A stretch of DNA of 32,942 bases. Origin: Oscillospiraceae bacterium (GTDB lineage: Bacteria > Bacillota > Clostridia > Oscillospirales > Ruminococcaceae). The position numbers and the translations under genes are program-made. Below the pieces are notes generated by a model that saw only the letters and a list, made by a program, of their open reading frames with translations, made no database searches and had not been told where the DNA came from. The stretch covers positions 1 through 32,942 of the forward strand of contig JAEDHF010000004.1 in the NCBI GenBank assembly GCA_016297165.1, in the 5' to 3' direction. Below, piece by piece: positions 17,126-24,024 of the stretch (its first letter is position 1; each line of letters begins with the position of its first letter).

Positions 17126-17154
17126 ATTATATCACTTTATCGCGCTGAATGCAA
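17126..17154 (-). promoter_or_regulatory. Extended -10 promoter for the first MoxR operon
   Basis: On the minus strand TTGCAT (complement of 17149-17154), a 17-base spacer and perfect TATAAT (complement of 17126-17131) preceded by TG-A. The weak -35 is compensated by the TGn extension. The next ~100 bases towards ribU hold no gene. Confidence 0.7.
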
Positions 17155-17253
17155 GACCTGAAACAAAAAGGAGTAATCCAAAAGCAAAAGCAAAATAATA
17201 CCCCTATTATATATAACAACCAAAGAGGCAAAAAGGTGACATAAAAACAGAAA

Positions 17254-17296
17254 AAAATCATCATTTTTTCAGATTTCTCCAAAAAATGATGATTTT
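17254..17296 (-). terminator. Terminator after ribU
   Basis: A 16-bp perfect but A/T-rich inverted repeat, AAAATCATCATTTTTT (17254-17269) and its complement (17281-17296), has an 11-base loop. It is followed on the minus strand by TTT CTG TTTTTA and lies 27 bases past the ribU stop. Confidence 0.7.
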
Positions 17297-17323
17297 ATGT
17301 GGAAACGACTATTGCGTAATATA

Positions 17324-17926
17324 TCAGATATTCTTTACTGCCTTCGAAAGAGGCTTATAGATAAAGAATACAACTACCGAATCTATGATAAATTTAGCGG
17401 CTGTAAAGGGCATATTGAACCAGATAAGGCAGTCCCAGAGACTTCCTACTCCGCCGTTAATAGCCTTATAGGCTTCGATTATCGCCTCCATAGGCATAAA
17501 ATTTGAATAGAATGGATAGGTTATGTAGTAGTTTACGAAAATGCTGATTACCGCCGAGATAACAGAGCCCACAACCATAGCGATGGCGGCGCTTCCCTTA
17601 GTAGGCTTAAGCTTATAGATTATACCTGCAGGAAGAACCATACAAGCGCCCAGGATAAAGTTGGCGAGCTCTCCTACGCCCGCGGAATTGGTGGTGAAAA
17701 GATGAATGAGGTTCTTTATAAGGCATACCGCAAGCCCCGAAACGGGAGAAACCAAAAAGGTGGCAAGTATAGCCGGAATTTCCGAGAAATCAAGCTTTAC
17801 AAAGGAAGGAATAAGCATAGGAAGCGGAATTTCGAACATCTGGATTACTGCGGCAAGAGCCGACAGAATACCCGTAATAGCAATAAACTTAATAGCGTTT
17901 CTTTTTTTGTTATTTTCTTTTGTCAT
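17324..17926 (-). CDS. ribU: Riboflavin ECF transporter S-component
   Basis: This 200-residue integral membrane protein has about five to six hydrophobic segments. It has the S-component pattern: a basic N-terminus, then IAITGILSALAAVIQM, the conserved FVKLDFSEIPAILATFL segment typical of RibU, and FMPMEAIIEAYKAIN further on. S-components bind the vitamin and pair with a shared EcfT/EcfA module encoded elsewhere. An FMN riboswitch with an attenuator hairpin directly precedes it, which ties the substrate to riboflavin/FMN. The ATG has GAAAGGAAAC upstream. A 27-base gap separates the stop from a terminator hairpin. It is encoded downstream of the CD1247-type gene without a terminator between them. 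Confidence 0.93.
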   Translation of the reverse strand: MTKENNKKRNAIKFIAITGILSALAAVIQMFEIPLPMLIPSFVKLDFSEIPAILATFLVSPVSGLAVCLIKNLIHLFTTNSAGVGELANFILGACMVLPAGIIYKLKPTKGSAAIAMVVGSVISAVISIFVNYYITYPFYSNFMPMEAIIEAYKAINGGVGSLWDCLIWFNMPFTAAKFIIDSVVVFFIYKPLSKAVKNI

Positions 17927-17951
17927 AATAGTTTCCTTTCAACAGGGGAAA

Positions 17952-17980
17952 CAAAAACCCCGACAGTAATACCGTCGGGG
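17952..17980 (-). terminator. Riboswitch expression platform: attenuator hairpin upstream of ribU
   Basis: On the minus strand CCCCGACGGT pairs with ACTGTCGGGG (10 bp, one wobble, 3-base loop), then TTTTTG. It lies between the FMN aptamer and the ribU ribosome site, which is the usual place for an FMN-stabilised terminator. Confidence 0.85.
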
Positions 17981-18004
17981 CGTAAAGACGCAAAGGGTCC
18001 TTAT

Positions 18005-18115
18005 CTTGTTTCTTTCATCCGGACTATACCGTCGGTTTCGGAATCACACCGAATCAGCCAAAAGGCTCGTGGACTTTTACCACCGGTGGAGAATTGCACT
18101 CCGCCCTGAAACATT
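18005..18115 (-). promoter_or_regulatory. FMN riboswitch (RFN element)
   Basis: On the minus strand the diagnostic RFN blocks occur in order: AGGGCGGAGTG, CACCGGTGGT, a GAGCC/GGCT arm, GATTCGGTG, TTCCGAAACCGACGGTATAG and TCCGGATGAAAG. The closing stem P1 pairs TGTTTC (complement of 18108-18113) with GAAACA (complement of 18007-18012). FMN binding is established to cause transcription termination or translation block; the downstream hairpin points to termination. No convincing promoter lies between the upstream gene (stop at 18138) and the aptamer. Confidence 0.95.
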
Positions 18116-18137
18116 GTATTTTTTTAGATAAACTTAA

Positions 18138-18548
18138 TTATTCGCAGCAGTCGCAGTCTTCAAGAGCGCTTAAATCAAATTCAAGCTTTTCGCCGCAGTT
18201 GGGGCAGTCGATAGCTCCGGAAGAAATTACGTCAAAATCTGCTGTAATTGTGTTGTTGCAAGCGGGACAGGTGATTTCATATAATTCATCATCGTCGCAG
18301 TCGCAGCAGTCACATTCTTCGTCGCCGTAAATCTCGTCCTCGAGATCCATAACAGCGTCCTCAACGTCGGTAACAATATCGGTTACCTCGGCGAGGTCCT
18401 CGTCGATATCCTCGATATTAACGGCGATATCGCCTAAAACATCGATAATAGCGGCTAAAATCTTACCTTCGTTGGTTTCTGTATCAAGCTTCATGCCTTC
18501 AACAAGACCCTTGATATAGGATACCTTTTCAGCAATAGTCATTTCCAT
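18138..18548 (-). CDS. CD1247 N-terminal-domain protein with zinc ribbon and Cys clusters
   Basis: This is a 136-residue acidic protein. Residues 1-75 (EKVSYIKGLVEGM, followed by an acidic helix with ID and ED repeats) match the conserved N-terminal domain named after C. difficile CD1247, as I recall it. A cysteine cluster ECDCCDCDDD follows, then a zinc ribbon with CPAC and CPNC knuckles (LYEITCPACN and DCPNCGEKL), and a last cluster DCDCCE at the C-terminus. No signal or membrane segment. It has a strong AAGGAGGT ribosome site 7 bases before ATG and lies 21 bases after efp, so the two are probably cotranscribed. Function is unknown; a small-zinc-protein or RNA/nucleoprotein-binding role is only a guess. 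Confidence 0.8.
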   Translation of the reverse strand: MEMTIAEKVSYIKGLVEGMKLDTETNEGKILAAIIDVLGDIAVNIEDIDEDLAEVTDIVTDVEDAVMDLEDEIYGDEECDCCDCDDDELYEITCPACNNTITADFDVISSGAIDCPNCGEKLEFDLSALEDCDCCE

Positions 18549-18569
18549 GGTAAATACCTCCTTAGGGGA

Positions 18570-19136
18570 TTACTTCTTGTTTGCACGCTCCATATATTCA
18601 CCGGTTCTTGTATCAATTCTTATGATTTCGCCGATATCGATAAATAAAGGAACGCGGATTTCTGCGCCTGTTTCAAGAACAGCAGGCTTTGTAGCGTTAG
18701 TAGCTGTATCGCCCTTGAAGCCGGGATCGGTTTCTGTAACTTCGAGTTCAACGAAGTTGGGGGGCTCTACGCCGAATACCTTACCCTTATAGGAAAGAAC
18801 CTTACATACCATATTTTCCTTAACGAACTTGAAGTTATCGCCGAGCTCGCTTGCGCTGATCGGAACGTCCTCGTAGGTTTCGCTGTCCATAAAGTGGTAT
18901 AATTCGCCGTCAGAATATGTGTATTCCATATCCTTTCTTTCTACGTAAGCGGTAGGGAATTTAGCGGTAGGGTTGTAAGACTTTTCTACAACTGCACCTG
19001 TAATAACGTTCTTGGTCTTTGTTCTTACGAAAGCAGCACCTTTACCGGGCTTAACATGCTGGAATTCAACAACCTGCATTACGTTGCCGTCTTCCTCGAA
19101 TGTCATACCGTTTCTGAAATCGCCTGCTGTAATCAT
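18570..19136 (-). CDS. efp: Elongation factor P
   Basis: The protein has 188 residues, the normal EF-P length, with three beta-barrel domains. It opens with MITAGDFRNGMTFEEDG. The modification loop VKPGKGAAFVRTK places the functional Lys at residue 32, as in Bacillus EF-P. The C-terminal end has GAEIRVPLFIDIGEIIRIDTRTGEY. EF-P relieves ribosome stalling at proline runs. The ATG at 19134-19136 has AAGGAGG 8 bases upstream; a Met 14 codons earlier lacks one. It has its own consensus promoter downstream of pepP, although the usual Firmicutes pepP-efp gene order is kept. Confidence 0.97.
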   Translation of the reverse strand: MITAGDFRNGMTFEEDGNVMQVVEFQHVKPGKGAAFVRTKTKNVITGAVVEKSYNPTAKFPTAYVERKDMEYTYSDGELYHFMDSETYEDVPISASELGDNFKFVKENMVCKVLSYKGKVFGVEPPNFVELEVTETDPGFKGDTATNATKPAVLETGAEIRVPLFIDIGEIIRIDTRTGEYMERANKK

Positions 19137-19192
19137 ATAAATGTCCTCCTTAATTTTAAGGCATTCTGCCATAAACAATAGATATCTCTTAT

Positions 19193-19221
19193 ATTATACC
19201 TTATTTTATTCTAAATTTCAA
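19193..19221 (-). promoter_or_regulatory. Sigma-A promoter for efp
   Basis: On the minus strand TTGAAA (complement of 19216-19221), a 17-base spacer and a perfect TATAAT (complement of 19193-19198). The leader of about 50 bases has a palindrome (19148-19161, CCTTAATTTTAAGG) whose one arm includes the AAGG of the ribosome site. Confidence 0.8.
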
Positions 19222-19257
19222 GTATTTTTTGAAAATTTTATAGGAATGTTGAAAAAA

Positions 19258-20325
19258 TCAGATATATACAAGAGTTTTCGGTGATTTGGTAAGATTCATA
19301 CAGCCGTCCGCCGTTACTACAACCATATCCTCTATTCTTACGCCGTACTTATGAGGGATATATACACCGGGCTCTATGGTAACTACCATACCCTCGTGGA
19401 GTGTGAAGGGGCTTCTTGCCGAAAGAGTGGGCGGCTCATGGATTTCAAGCCCTACCCCGTGGCCGAGCCCATGGGTAAAGTATTCCCCATAGCCCCAGGC
19501 GTCAAGAGTGCTTCTTGCTACGTTATCAACAAGCTTTCCTGTTATATCTGCTCTTACCGCCTTTAAGGCGTCGGTGTTGGCGCCCCATACGGCGTTATAG
19601 ACCTTCTGCATTTCCTCGTCGGGCTTACCGATTACTACCGTTCGGGTCATATCCGAATGATAGCCGTCAACTACTGCACCGAAATCTAAGGTAAGGAACT
19701 CGCCGTTGGCTAAGGGCTTGTCCGTAGGAACAGCATGTGGACAGGCAGAATTAACTCCCGACGCCGCAATAGTGTCAAAGGAAATGCCGTCTGCCCCTAA
19801 ATCCATCATATAGAAATTAAGGACGGAAGCTACCTGCTTCTCCGTCATTCCGGGACGGATAGCGGTTATAAGCTTTGAGAATGCAGCCTCGGCAATTCTC
19901 TGCGCCGCCTCGATTTTCGCTATTTCCTCCGAGCTTTTTACTATCCTCATCTTATCAATTACCGAGGAAAGCCAGCCCGAGGAGTCAACGGTAAGGGTGT
20001 TGAAAAGCCGCTTATATTCCTCAAGCTCGCTTACCGTCATAGTCTTATTTTCTATGGAAATAACCTTGATTTGGTGCTCCTCAATAATGCTGTAAAGCTG
20101 TTTTCTTGCGTCGGTAAGAAGCATTACCTCGCAGCCCTTAGCCTGCTGTGCCGCTTTTTCGTAATACCTTCCGTCAATTATGAGATAGCTTTTCTCTCTC
20201 GTTATGAACACAAGTCCTGCCGAGGATTTGAAGCCTGTGGCATACTGTCGGGCAACATCTCCCGTAATAAGGGCGGCGTGGGAAATATCCTTAAGCTCTG
20301 CCGCAATTCTGTCTGTTATCGTCAT
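19258..20325 (-). CDS. pepP: Xaa-Pro aminopeptidase (M24 family)
   Basis: The protein has 355 residues. The N-terminal creatinase-like domain (about 1-125) is followed by the pita-bread metalloprotease fold. The five dinuclear-metal ligands are visible in LDFGAVVDGYHSDMTRT (two Asp), HGLGHGVGLEIHE (His), TIEPGVY (Glu) and VRIEDMV (Glu). The enzyme removes N-terminal residues before proline in the cytoplasm. The ATG at 20323-20325 has GGAAAGGA 8 bases upstream and lies one base after the aroQ stop, so it is in the aroQ operon. A Met 16 codons further upstream lies within aroQ coding sequence and has no support. Its neighbour efp acts on the same kind of proline-rich sequences, a common pairing in Firmicutes. 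PapA/YqhT-type naming is equally valid. Confidence 0.92.
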   Translation of the reverse strand: MTITDRIAAELKDISHAALITGDVARQYATGFKSSAGLVFITREKSYLIIDGRYYEKAAQQAKGCEVMLLTDARKQLYSIIEEHQIKVISIENKTMTVSELEEYKRLFNTLTVDSSGWLSSVIDKMRIVKSSEEIAKIEAAQRIAEAAFSKLITAIRPGMTEKQVASVLNFYMMDLGADGISFDTIAASGVNSACPHAVPTDKPLANGEFLTLDFGAVVDGYHSDMTRTVVIGKPDEEMQKVYNAVWGANTDALKAVRADITGKLVDNVARSTLDAWGYGEYFTHGLGHGVGLEIHEPPTLSARSPFTLHEGMVVTIEPGVYIPHKYGVRIEDMVVVTADGCMNLTKSPKTLVYI

Positions 20326-20326
20326 A

Positions 20327-20764
20327 TCAGAAATCCTTTCCTGCAAGCGCGTCAATAGCAAGCTTATATACATTCTTGCCGAAGCCGCAGATTACACCGG
20401 TACAAACCGCGGAAATCATGGACTTATGGCGGAATTCCTCACGCTTATGAACATTGGATAAATGAACCTCGACGCAGGGTAATTCAACCGCCGCAATAGC
20501 GTCACGGATAGCGATACTGTAGTGTGTGTATGCCCCTGCATTTATAACAATTCCGTCGGTGTTTCCTCTTGCGCTATGGATAAAGTCGATGAGAGCGCCC
20601 TCGCTGTTGGACTGGTAGAAAACCGGCTCTACCCCTATTTTTTTGCAGTATTCCGATAGCTCGGCGTTAATGCTTTCAAGGGTATCGGAGCCGTAGATTT
20701 CCGGTTCTCTTTTCCCCAGCATATCAAGATTAGGTCCGTTAATAATAAAAAGCTTCATTTTCAT
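20327..20764 (-). CDS. aroQ: 3-dehydroquinate dehydratase, type II
   Basis: The protein has 145 residues, the normal length for the dodecameric type II enzyme. It has the INGPNLDMLGKREPEIYG motif with Arg19 and catalytic Tyr24, NSEG, INAGAYTHYS, and catalytic His101 in VEVHLSNVHKREEFRHKS. It performs the third step of the shikimate pathway. ATG codons at 20764 and 20758 are both possible: AAAGGA is only 4-5 bases from the first and about 10 from the second. The first overlaps the upstream stop by one base (TAATG). No other shikimate gene is in the window. Confidence 0.95.
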   Translation of the reverse strand: MKMKLFIINGPNLDMLGKREPEIYGSDTLESINAELSEYCKKIGVEPVFYQSNSEGALIDFIHSARGNTDGIVINAGAYTHYSIAIRDAIAAVELPCVEVHLSNVHKREEFRHKSMISAVCTGVICGFGKNVYKLAIDALAGKDF

Positions 20765-21609
20765 TATTTCCTTTCTGAATTATAATACCGTGCCATTTCG
20801 GCGGCGTCCTCCGCCTGTGTACCTGCACTTTCGCATATTACGGAGGGCTCTAAGCCTCTTTTTATTATCTGATTCATAAGGGGCTCGAATTCGGGGCCGT
20901 ATTCCTTGTCTCCGAAGGTAAGGTGGCATTTCTCTCCGCCGGAGGTGTACATAATCCTGCTGAAATGTATATGCATATTCTTAAGACGGTCATAGCCCAG
21001 CTTATCCTCAATTTCATCAAGGATAGCCTTATAGTCCTCTTCCGTCTTTATGCCACCGAGGGTTCTTGCGTTAAGATGTCCGAAATCCACACAGGGCAGA
21101 AATCTTTCATCAACCCCGCAAAGCTCCATAACCTCCGAAAGAGTACCGAGCTGGTTTATCTTACCCATCGTTTCGGGGCAGATAATTATATCCGAAAGGC
21201 CCTGTTCATCAAGGCTTTTCTGTGCTCTTGAAAGGGTGTCCTTAGCAAGCTCTGTAGCCGCTTCTCTCGTCATTTTTGCGCAGGAGCCCGAATGTACCAC
21301 AAGCTTTTTTATGCCCAGCTTGTCTGCGGCAATGGCGCTTTCATTTATATAGCTTACGCTTTTAAGCCTTGTTTCCTCATTTTCACTTGAAAGAGAGATA
21401 AAATAGGGTGTATGGAGAGTAACATAGATACCGTTTTTTTCGGCTATCTCGGGAAGCAGCCTGTAGGTCTTTTCAGAGATTCTTACCCCCCTGCCGCATT
21501 CTATTTCATAGCCGTTCAGTCCCATTTCCCTCAGGTATTCGGGCAGGTCCTCGGGGAATTTTCTTTTTCCGAAGCTTTCCGAATTTCCACCCGGTCCGAA
21601 GCTTATCAT
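20764..21609 (-). CDS. Endonuclease IV-like TIM-barrel protein (AP endonuclease family 2)
   Basis: The protein has 281 residues. The metal-ligand pattern of endonuclease IV is largely kept: His66 (LHTPY), His106 (VVHSG), Glu146 (CPETMG), Asp175 and His178 (VDFGHLNA), His213/His215 (MHIHFS), His229 (EKCHL) and a C-terminal Glu in ICESAG. The residue two before His229, Asp in the E. coli enzyme, is Lys here with an adjacent Glu. Endonuclease IV cuts DNA at abasic sites; this shorter divergent clade may do that or may be another xylose-isomerase-like barrel. The ribosome site is AAGGAAA near the ATG. It sits between yqeG and aroQ in one operon. Confidence 0.78.
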   Translation of the reverse strand: MISFGPGGNSESFGKRKFPEDLPEYLREMGLNGYEIECGRGVRISEKTYRLLPEIAEKNGIYVTLHTPYFISLSSENEETRLKSVSYINESAIAADKLGIKKLVVHSGSCAKMTREAATELAKDTLSRAQKSLDEQGLSDIIICPETMGKINQLGTLSEVMELCGVDERFLPCVDFGHLNARTLGGIKTEEDYKAILDEIEDKLGYDRLKNMHIHFSRIMYTSGGEKCHLTFGDKEYGPEFEPLMNQIIKRGLEPSVICESAGTQAEDAAEMARYYNSERK

Positions 21610-21634
21610 TTTTCCTTTTCCTTTCCTTAGCGTT

Positions 21635-22129
21635 TTATTTCAGATTGCTGAAATCACGCCTGAATACAAGGCTTTCCGCCTTTCGTTTTATCTTGAACAG
21701 CACGCCCTTTTCAAGATGAAAGGGCTCAACAAGAATTGTTCTTGTTCCTGCGAAATTTCCGCCCATTATATCGGTAAAAATCTGATCCCCTACAACGGCG
21801 GTTTTCTTTTTCTCCGAGCCTAAGCTTTTTAGTGCCTTATTTATGCCTATTGTAAGGGGCTTGGCGCCGTTGGCAACAAAATCGAGACCAAGCTTTTTTG
21901 CAAGGGGCGCTACTCGTTTATTGGTATTATTGGAAACCACCATCATTTTTACACCGAGAGCCTTCATTTCATGAAGCCAGTCGGTTATTCCCTCCTCTTC
22001 CATGGGGTTTCCGTGCATGGAAAGGGTATTATCGAGGTCGAGAACGAGCGCTTCTATCCCGTTTTTTTCAAGGAAAACCTTATCTATACTAAGTACGTTT
22101 CTGAGCCAGAATTCAGGCTTAAAAATCAT
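21635..22129 (-). CDS. yqeG: YqeG family HAD-IIIA phosphatase
   Basis: This is a 164-residue HAD hydrolase. The catalytic motif I is LDLDNTLSMHGNP with Asp31 and Asp33, followed by motif II VVSNNTNKR, a Lys in the GAKPLTIG region, and motif IV VVGDQIFTDIMGGN. The family is widely conserved in Firmicutes beside aro genes and yqeH; related YqeG proteins are regarded as phosphatidylglycerophosphate phosphatases of the mitochondrial/plastid type, so the substrate may be a lipid phosphate. The start has a weak AGGTGA ribosome site 4 bases upstream. It begins an operon of yqeG, the AP-endonuclease-like gene, aroQ and pepP. A TATAAT lies at 22148-22153 but has no matching -35 box. Confidence 0.9.
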   Translation of the reverse strand: MIFKPEFWLRNVLSIDKVFLEKNGIEALVLDLDNTLSMHGNPMEEEGITDWLHEMKALGVKMMVVSNNTNKRVAPLAKKLGLDFVANGAKPLTIGINKALKSLGSEKKKTAVVGDQIFTDIMGGNFAGTRTILVEPFHLEKGVLFKIKRKAESLVFRRDFSNLK

Positions 22130-22157
22130 AACATCACCTAAAACAGTATTATAATAA

Positions 22158-22188
22158 ATTAAGCGGACTCATACCGAATCCGCTTAAA
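22158..22188 (-). terminator. Rho-independent terminator after rpsU
   Basis: TAAGCGGA (22160-22167) pairs with TCCGCTTA (22179-22186), extendable by three further pairs, with a 5-base loop. It is followed on the minus strand by an A/T-rich tail and lies about 23 bases past the rpsU stop. Confidence 0.75.
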
Positions 22189-22208
22189 ACCTTGTGTAAT
22201 TCACACGA

Positions 22209-22385
22209 TTACTTGAACTTGCGCTTACGTGCAGCTTCGGACTTTTTCTTACGCTTTACCGAAGGCTTTTCGTAATGTTCTCTCTTACGAACCTCAGCTA
22301 ATACGCCATCTCTTGCGCAGGAGCGCTTGAAACGCTTTAAAGCTGTGTCTAAGGATTCGTTTTTACCGAGACGAATCTCTGCCAT
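22209..22385 (-). CDS. rpsU: 30S ribosomal protein S21
   Basis: This 58-residue gene was read directly from the sequence because it is short. It begins MAEIRLGKNESLDTALKRFK and ends in a very basic tail (KRKKKSEAARKRKFK), which is typical of Firmicutes bS21. S21 joins the 30S subunit near the anti-Shine-Dalgarno end of 16S rRNA and helps initiation. The ATG at 22383-22385 has a strong AAAGGGAGGG ribosome site 6 bases upstream. It is a single-gene unit with a perfect-consensus promoter, an ~80-base leader with two hairpins, and its own terminator. yqeG follows. Confidence 0.97.
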   Translation of the reverse strand: MAEIRLGKNESLDTALKRFKRSCARDGVLAEVRKREHYEKPSVKRKKKSEAARKRKFK

Positions 22386-22396
22386 GTATATCCCTC

Positions 22397-22416
22397 CCTT
22401 TGCCTTACGGCACAGG
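22397..22416 (-). promoter_or_regulatory. GNRA-capped hairpin abutting the rpsU ribosome binding site
   Basis: In the minus-strand leader TGCC-GTAA-GGCA forms a 4-bp stem with a GNRA tetraloop, and CCT/AGG extends it past a G-A mismatch. The AGG is the start of the purine-rich AAAGGGAGGG ribosome site. A second hairpin (TAC-AAGT with ACTTGTA arms, 22422-22443) lies upstream. A role in S21 autoregulation is inference. Confidence 0.45.
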
Positions 22417-22469
22417 TTATCTACAAGTTAATTCTACTTAGTAGCGAACAATATAAATGCTCAACGAGT

Positions 22470-22498
22470 ATTATACTATAAATAGCATAAATTGTCAA
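22470..22498 (-). promoter_or_regulatory. Perfect-consensus sigma-A promoter of rpsU
   Basis: On the minus strand TTGACA (complement of 22493-22498), exactly 17 bases, then TATAAT (complement of 22470-22475). All twelve positions match consensus, as expected for a strongly expressed ribosomal protein gene. Its -35 box starts 3 bases after the rsfS stop codon. Confidence 0.92.
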
Positions 22499-22501
22499 TA
22501 C

Positions 22502-22864
22502 TTATTTTAAAAATTCTTCTACGTTTAATTCCTCGCCGTCTGCCCATAAACGCTCAAGGTCGTAGAACTCTCTCGTTTCCTTATAGAAAATATGGGCAAC
22601 TACGTCGATATAATCGAGGCTTATCCAGTTTACGCCCTGCTGTCCCATGGCGCATTTCGGCTCAATGCCAAGCTGACCCATCTGAAAATCCACCTCATCA
22701 GCGAGAGCCTTGACCTGGGTGGTGCTTGTACCCTCGGCGATAATAAAATAGTTAGCGAGAATTGTAAGGTCGCCTATTCTTATTACACGGATATTTCCTG
22801 CTTTTTTACTGTCGAGAACTTTTACTATCTTCTTTACGATTTCAATATCTGTCATTTCTGCCAT
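22502..22864 (-). CDS. rsfS: Ribosome silencing factor RsfS
   Basis: The protein has 120 residues. It shows the DUF143/RsfS pattern: a helical N-terminus, DLTILANYFIIAEGTSTTQV, GVNWISLDYIDVVAHIF, and YDLERLWAD near the end. It binds uL14 on the 50S subunit and blocks subunit joining when nutrients are scarce. The ATG at 22862-22864 has AAAGGA 7 bases upstream; a Met ten codons earlier overlaps yqeK and is not preferred. It is last in the nadD-yqeK-rsfS block, directly followed by the rpsU promoter, with no terminator seen between. Confidence 0.95.
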   Translation of the reverse strand: MAEMTDIEIVKKIVKVLDSKKAGNIRVIRIGDLTILANYFIIAEGTSTTQVKALADEVDFQMGQLGIEPKCAMGQQGVNWISLDYIDVVAHIFYKETREFYDLERLWADGEELNVEEFLK

Positions 22865-22877
22865 ATTCGTTTCCTTT

Positions 22878-23444
22878 CTACTTCTTTTTATCAAATTCTA
22901 TATAATAATTATATGCCTCCATTGTGGAAAGGGGCACTCTGCAGCCCTTTTCCATAAGGCTTTCTATGGACCACTTAATTGAGCGGAACATAGCGAAATC
23001 AAGGTCCTTAAGGGCATAGCTCCTGAACTTCTCTACATCGGGGTAGTCCCTTTCCTCGGAAACAAGATCGCCCAGATAGACAATCTTTTCAAGCTTCGAC
23101 ATTCGCGCTCTGCCTACGGTATGAAAGCGTACTGCATTCAGAATATCGTTATCTTCTATTCCGAGGGTATTCTTTATATAATAAGCGGCGGCGATACCAT
23201 GCCAGGTACCCCTCGTATCAAGCTCAACAGGGTCGATATAATACCCCGAGGAAAGCATTTCAAGCTTCATATCGCCGAAATCCGCTTCTTTTCTTATATC
23301 GTGGAGGATTCCTGCGGTAAAGGCCTTTTCGGTATCCTCGCCGTACTGCTTCGCAAGCTTTACGCACATATCCGCTACGTTACAGCTATGGATAAACCGC
23401 TTCTTTCCCATCATTTCCTTTATGAGAGCCTTATAATCAATCAC
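22878..23444 (-). CDS. yqeK: YqeK family HD-domain hydrolase (diadenosine tetraphosphatase)
   Basis: The protein has 188 residues. HD-domain metal ligands are His19 (RFIHSCNV), His48-Asp49 (GILHDIRKE), His in TWHGIAAAY, His in VRFHTVGR, and Asp in YLGDLVSEERDY. Firmicutes YqeK symmetrically cleaves Ap4A to two ADP. The start codon is GTG (complement of 23442-23444), supported by AAGGGGG 7 bases upstream, and it overlaps nadD by 8 bases, which implies translational coupling. It is conserved next to nadD and rsfS. Confidence 0.93.
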   Translation of the reverse strand: MIDYKALIKEMMGKKRFIHSCNVADMCVKLAKQYGEDTEKAFTAGILHDIRKEADFGDMKLEMLSSGYYIDPVELDTRGTWHGIAAAYYIKNTLGIEDNDILNAVRFHTVGRARMSKLEKIVYLGDLVSEERDYPDVEKFRSYALKDLDFAMFRSIKWSIESLMEKGCRVPLSTMEAYNYYIEFDKKK

Positions 23445-24024
23445 GGTAAAGCCCCCTTGACGAAATATATGCCATTACTTCCTCCGGCACAAGGTCGCCT
23501 GTATCCTCGCCGTTTTTAATCTTCTCCCTTATATCCGAGGAAGAAACCTCGATAACGGGGAGATTCAGTACCTTTACCCTGCCCAGCTCATTCGCATACT
23601 CATAAAGGTCGGCGTAGCTGTCGTTTTCTCTTGCGGCGGCTACAACGTGGCATTCCTTCAACAGAGCCTCATAGCGGTACCAATGCTCAAAATAAAAGAG
23701 CATATCGCCGCCGATTATTAGATAAAACTCGGTATTTTTAGGGTATATTTCCTTAAGGGCTCTTACCGTATTTATTGTATAGCTTTTTCCGCCCAGCTTC
23801 TTTTCAATATCCGAAACGGCGAAGCCCTCCGTATCCTTAAAAGCGATATTGCACATTTCAAGCCTGTCGGAAAAGGGAACGCTGTTCTCCTTATGGGGCG
23901 ACTGCGCTGTGGGGATTATAAGCATTTCATTCAGCTTAAGCTCCTTGTATGCCGCTTTTGCGAGAGCAATATGCCCCTTATGAACAGGACTGAAGGCGCC
24001 GCCGAAAATTCCTACCTTATTCAT
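23437..24024 (-). CDS. nadD: Nicotinate-nucleotide adenylyltransferase
   Basis: The protein has 195 residues. It has the nucleotidyltransferase motif GGAFSPVHKGHI (residues 8-19, HxGH), IIPTAQSPHK, the IIGGDML stretch, and the late SSSDIREKI motif equivalent to ISxTxxR. The enzyme converts nicotinate mononucleotide plus ATP to deamido-NAD, the substrate of NadE encoded at 5960-7816. It overlaps yhbY upstream and yqeK downstream by 8 bases each. Confidence 0.95.
   Translation of the reverse strand: MNKVGIFGGAFSPVHKGHIALAKAAYKELKLNEMLIIPTAQSPHKENSVPFSDRLEMCNIAFKDTEGFAVSDIEKKLGGKSYTINTVRALKEIYPKNTEFYLIIGGDMLFYFEHWYRYEALLKECHVVAAARENDSYADLYEYANELGRVKVLNLPVIEVSSSDIREKIKNGEDTGDLVPEEVMAYISSRGLYRD

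Noticed and set aside
18113..18118. TACAAT as -10 box for the FMN riboswitch transcript
   Set aside because: It overlaps the aptamer closing stem, so transcription from it would start inside the aptamer.
22148..22176. TATAAT upstream of yqeG as its promoter
   Set aside because: The region where a -35 box should be lies in the rpsU terminator stem and does not resemble TTGACA, so it was not listed as a feature.
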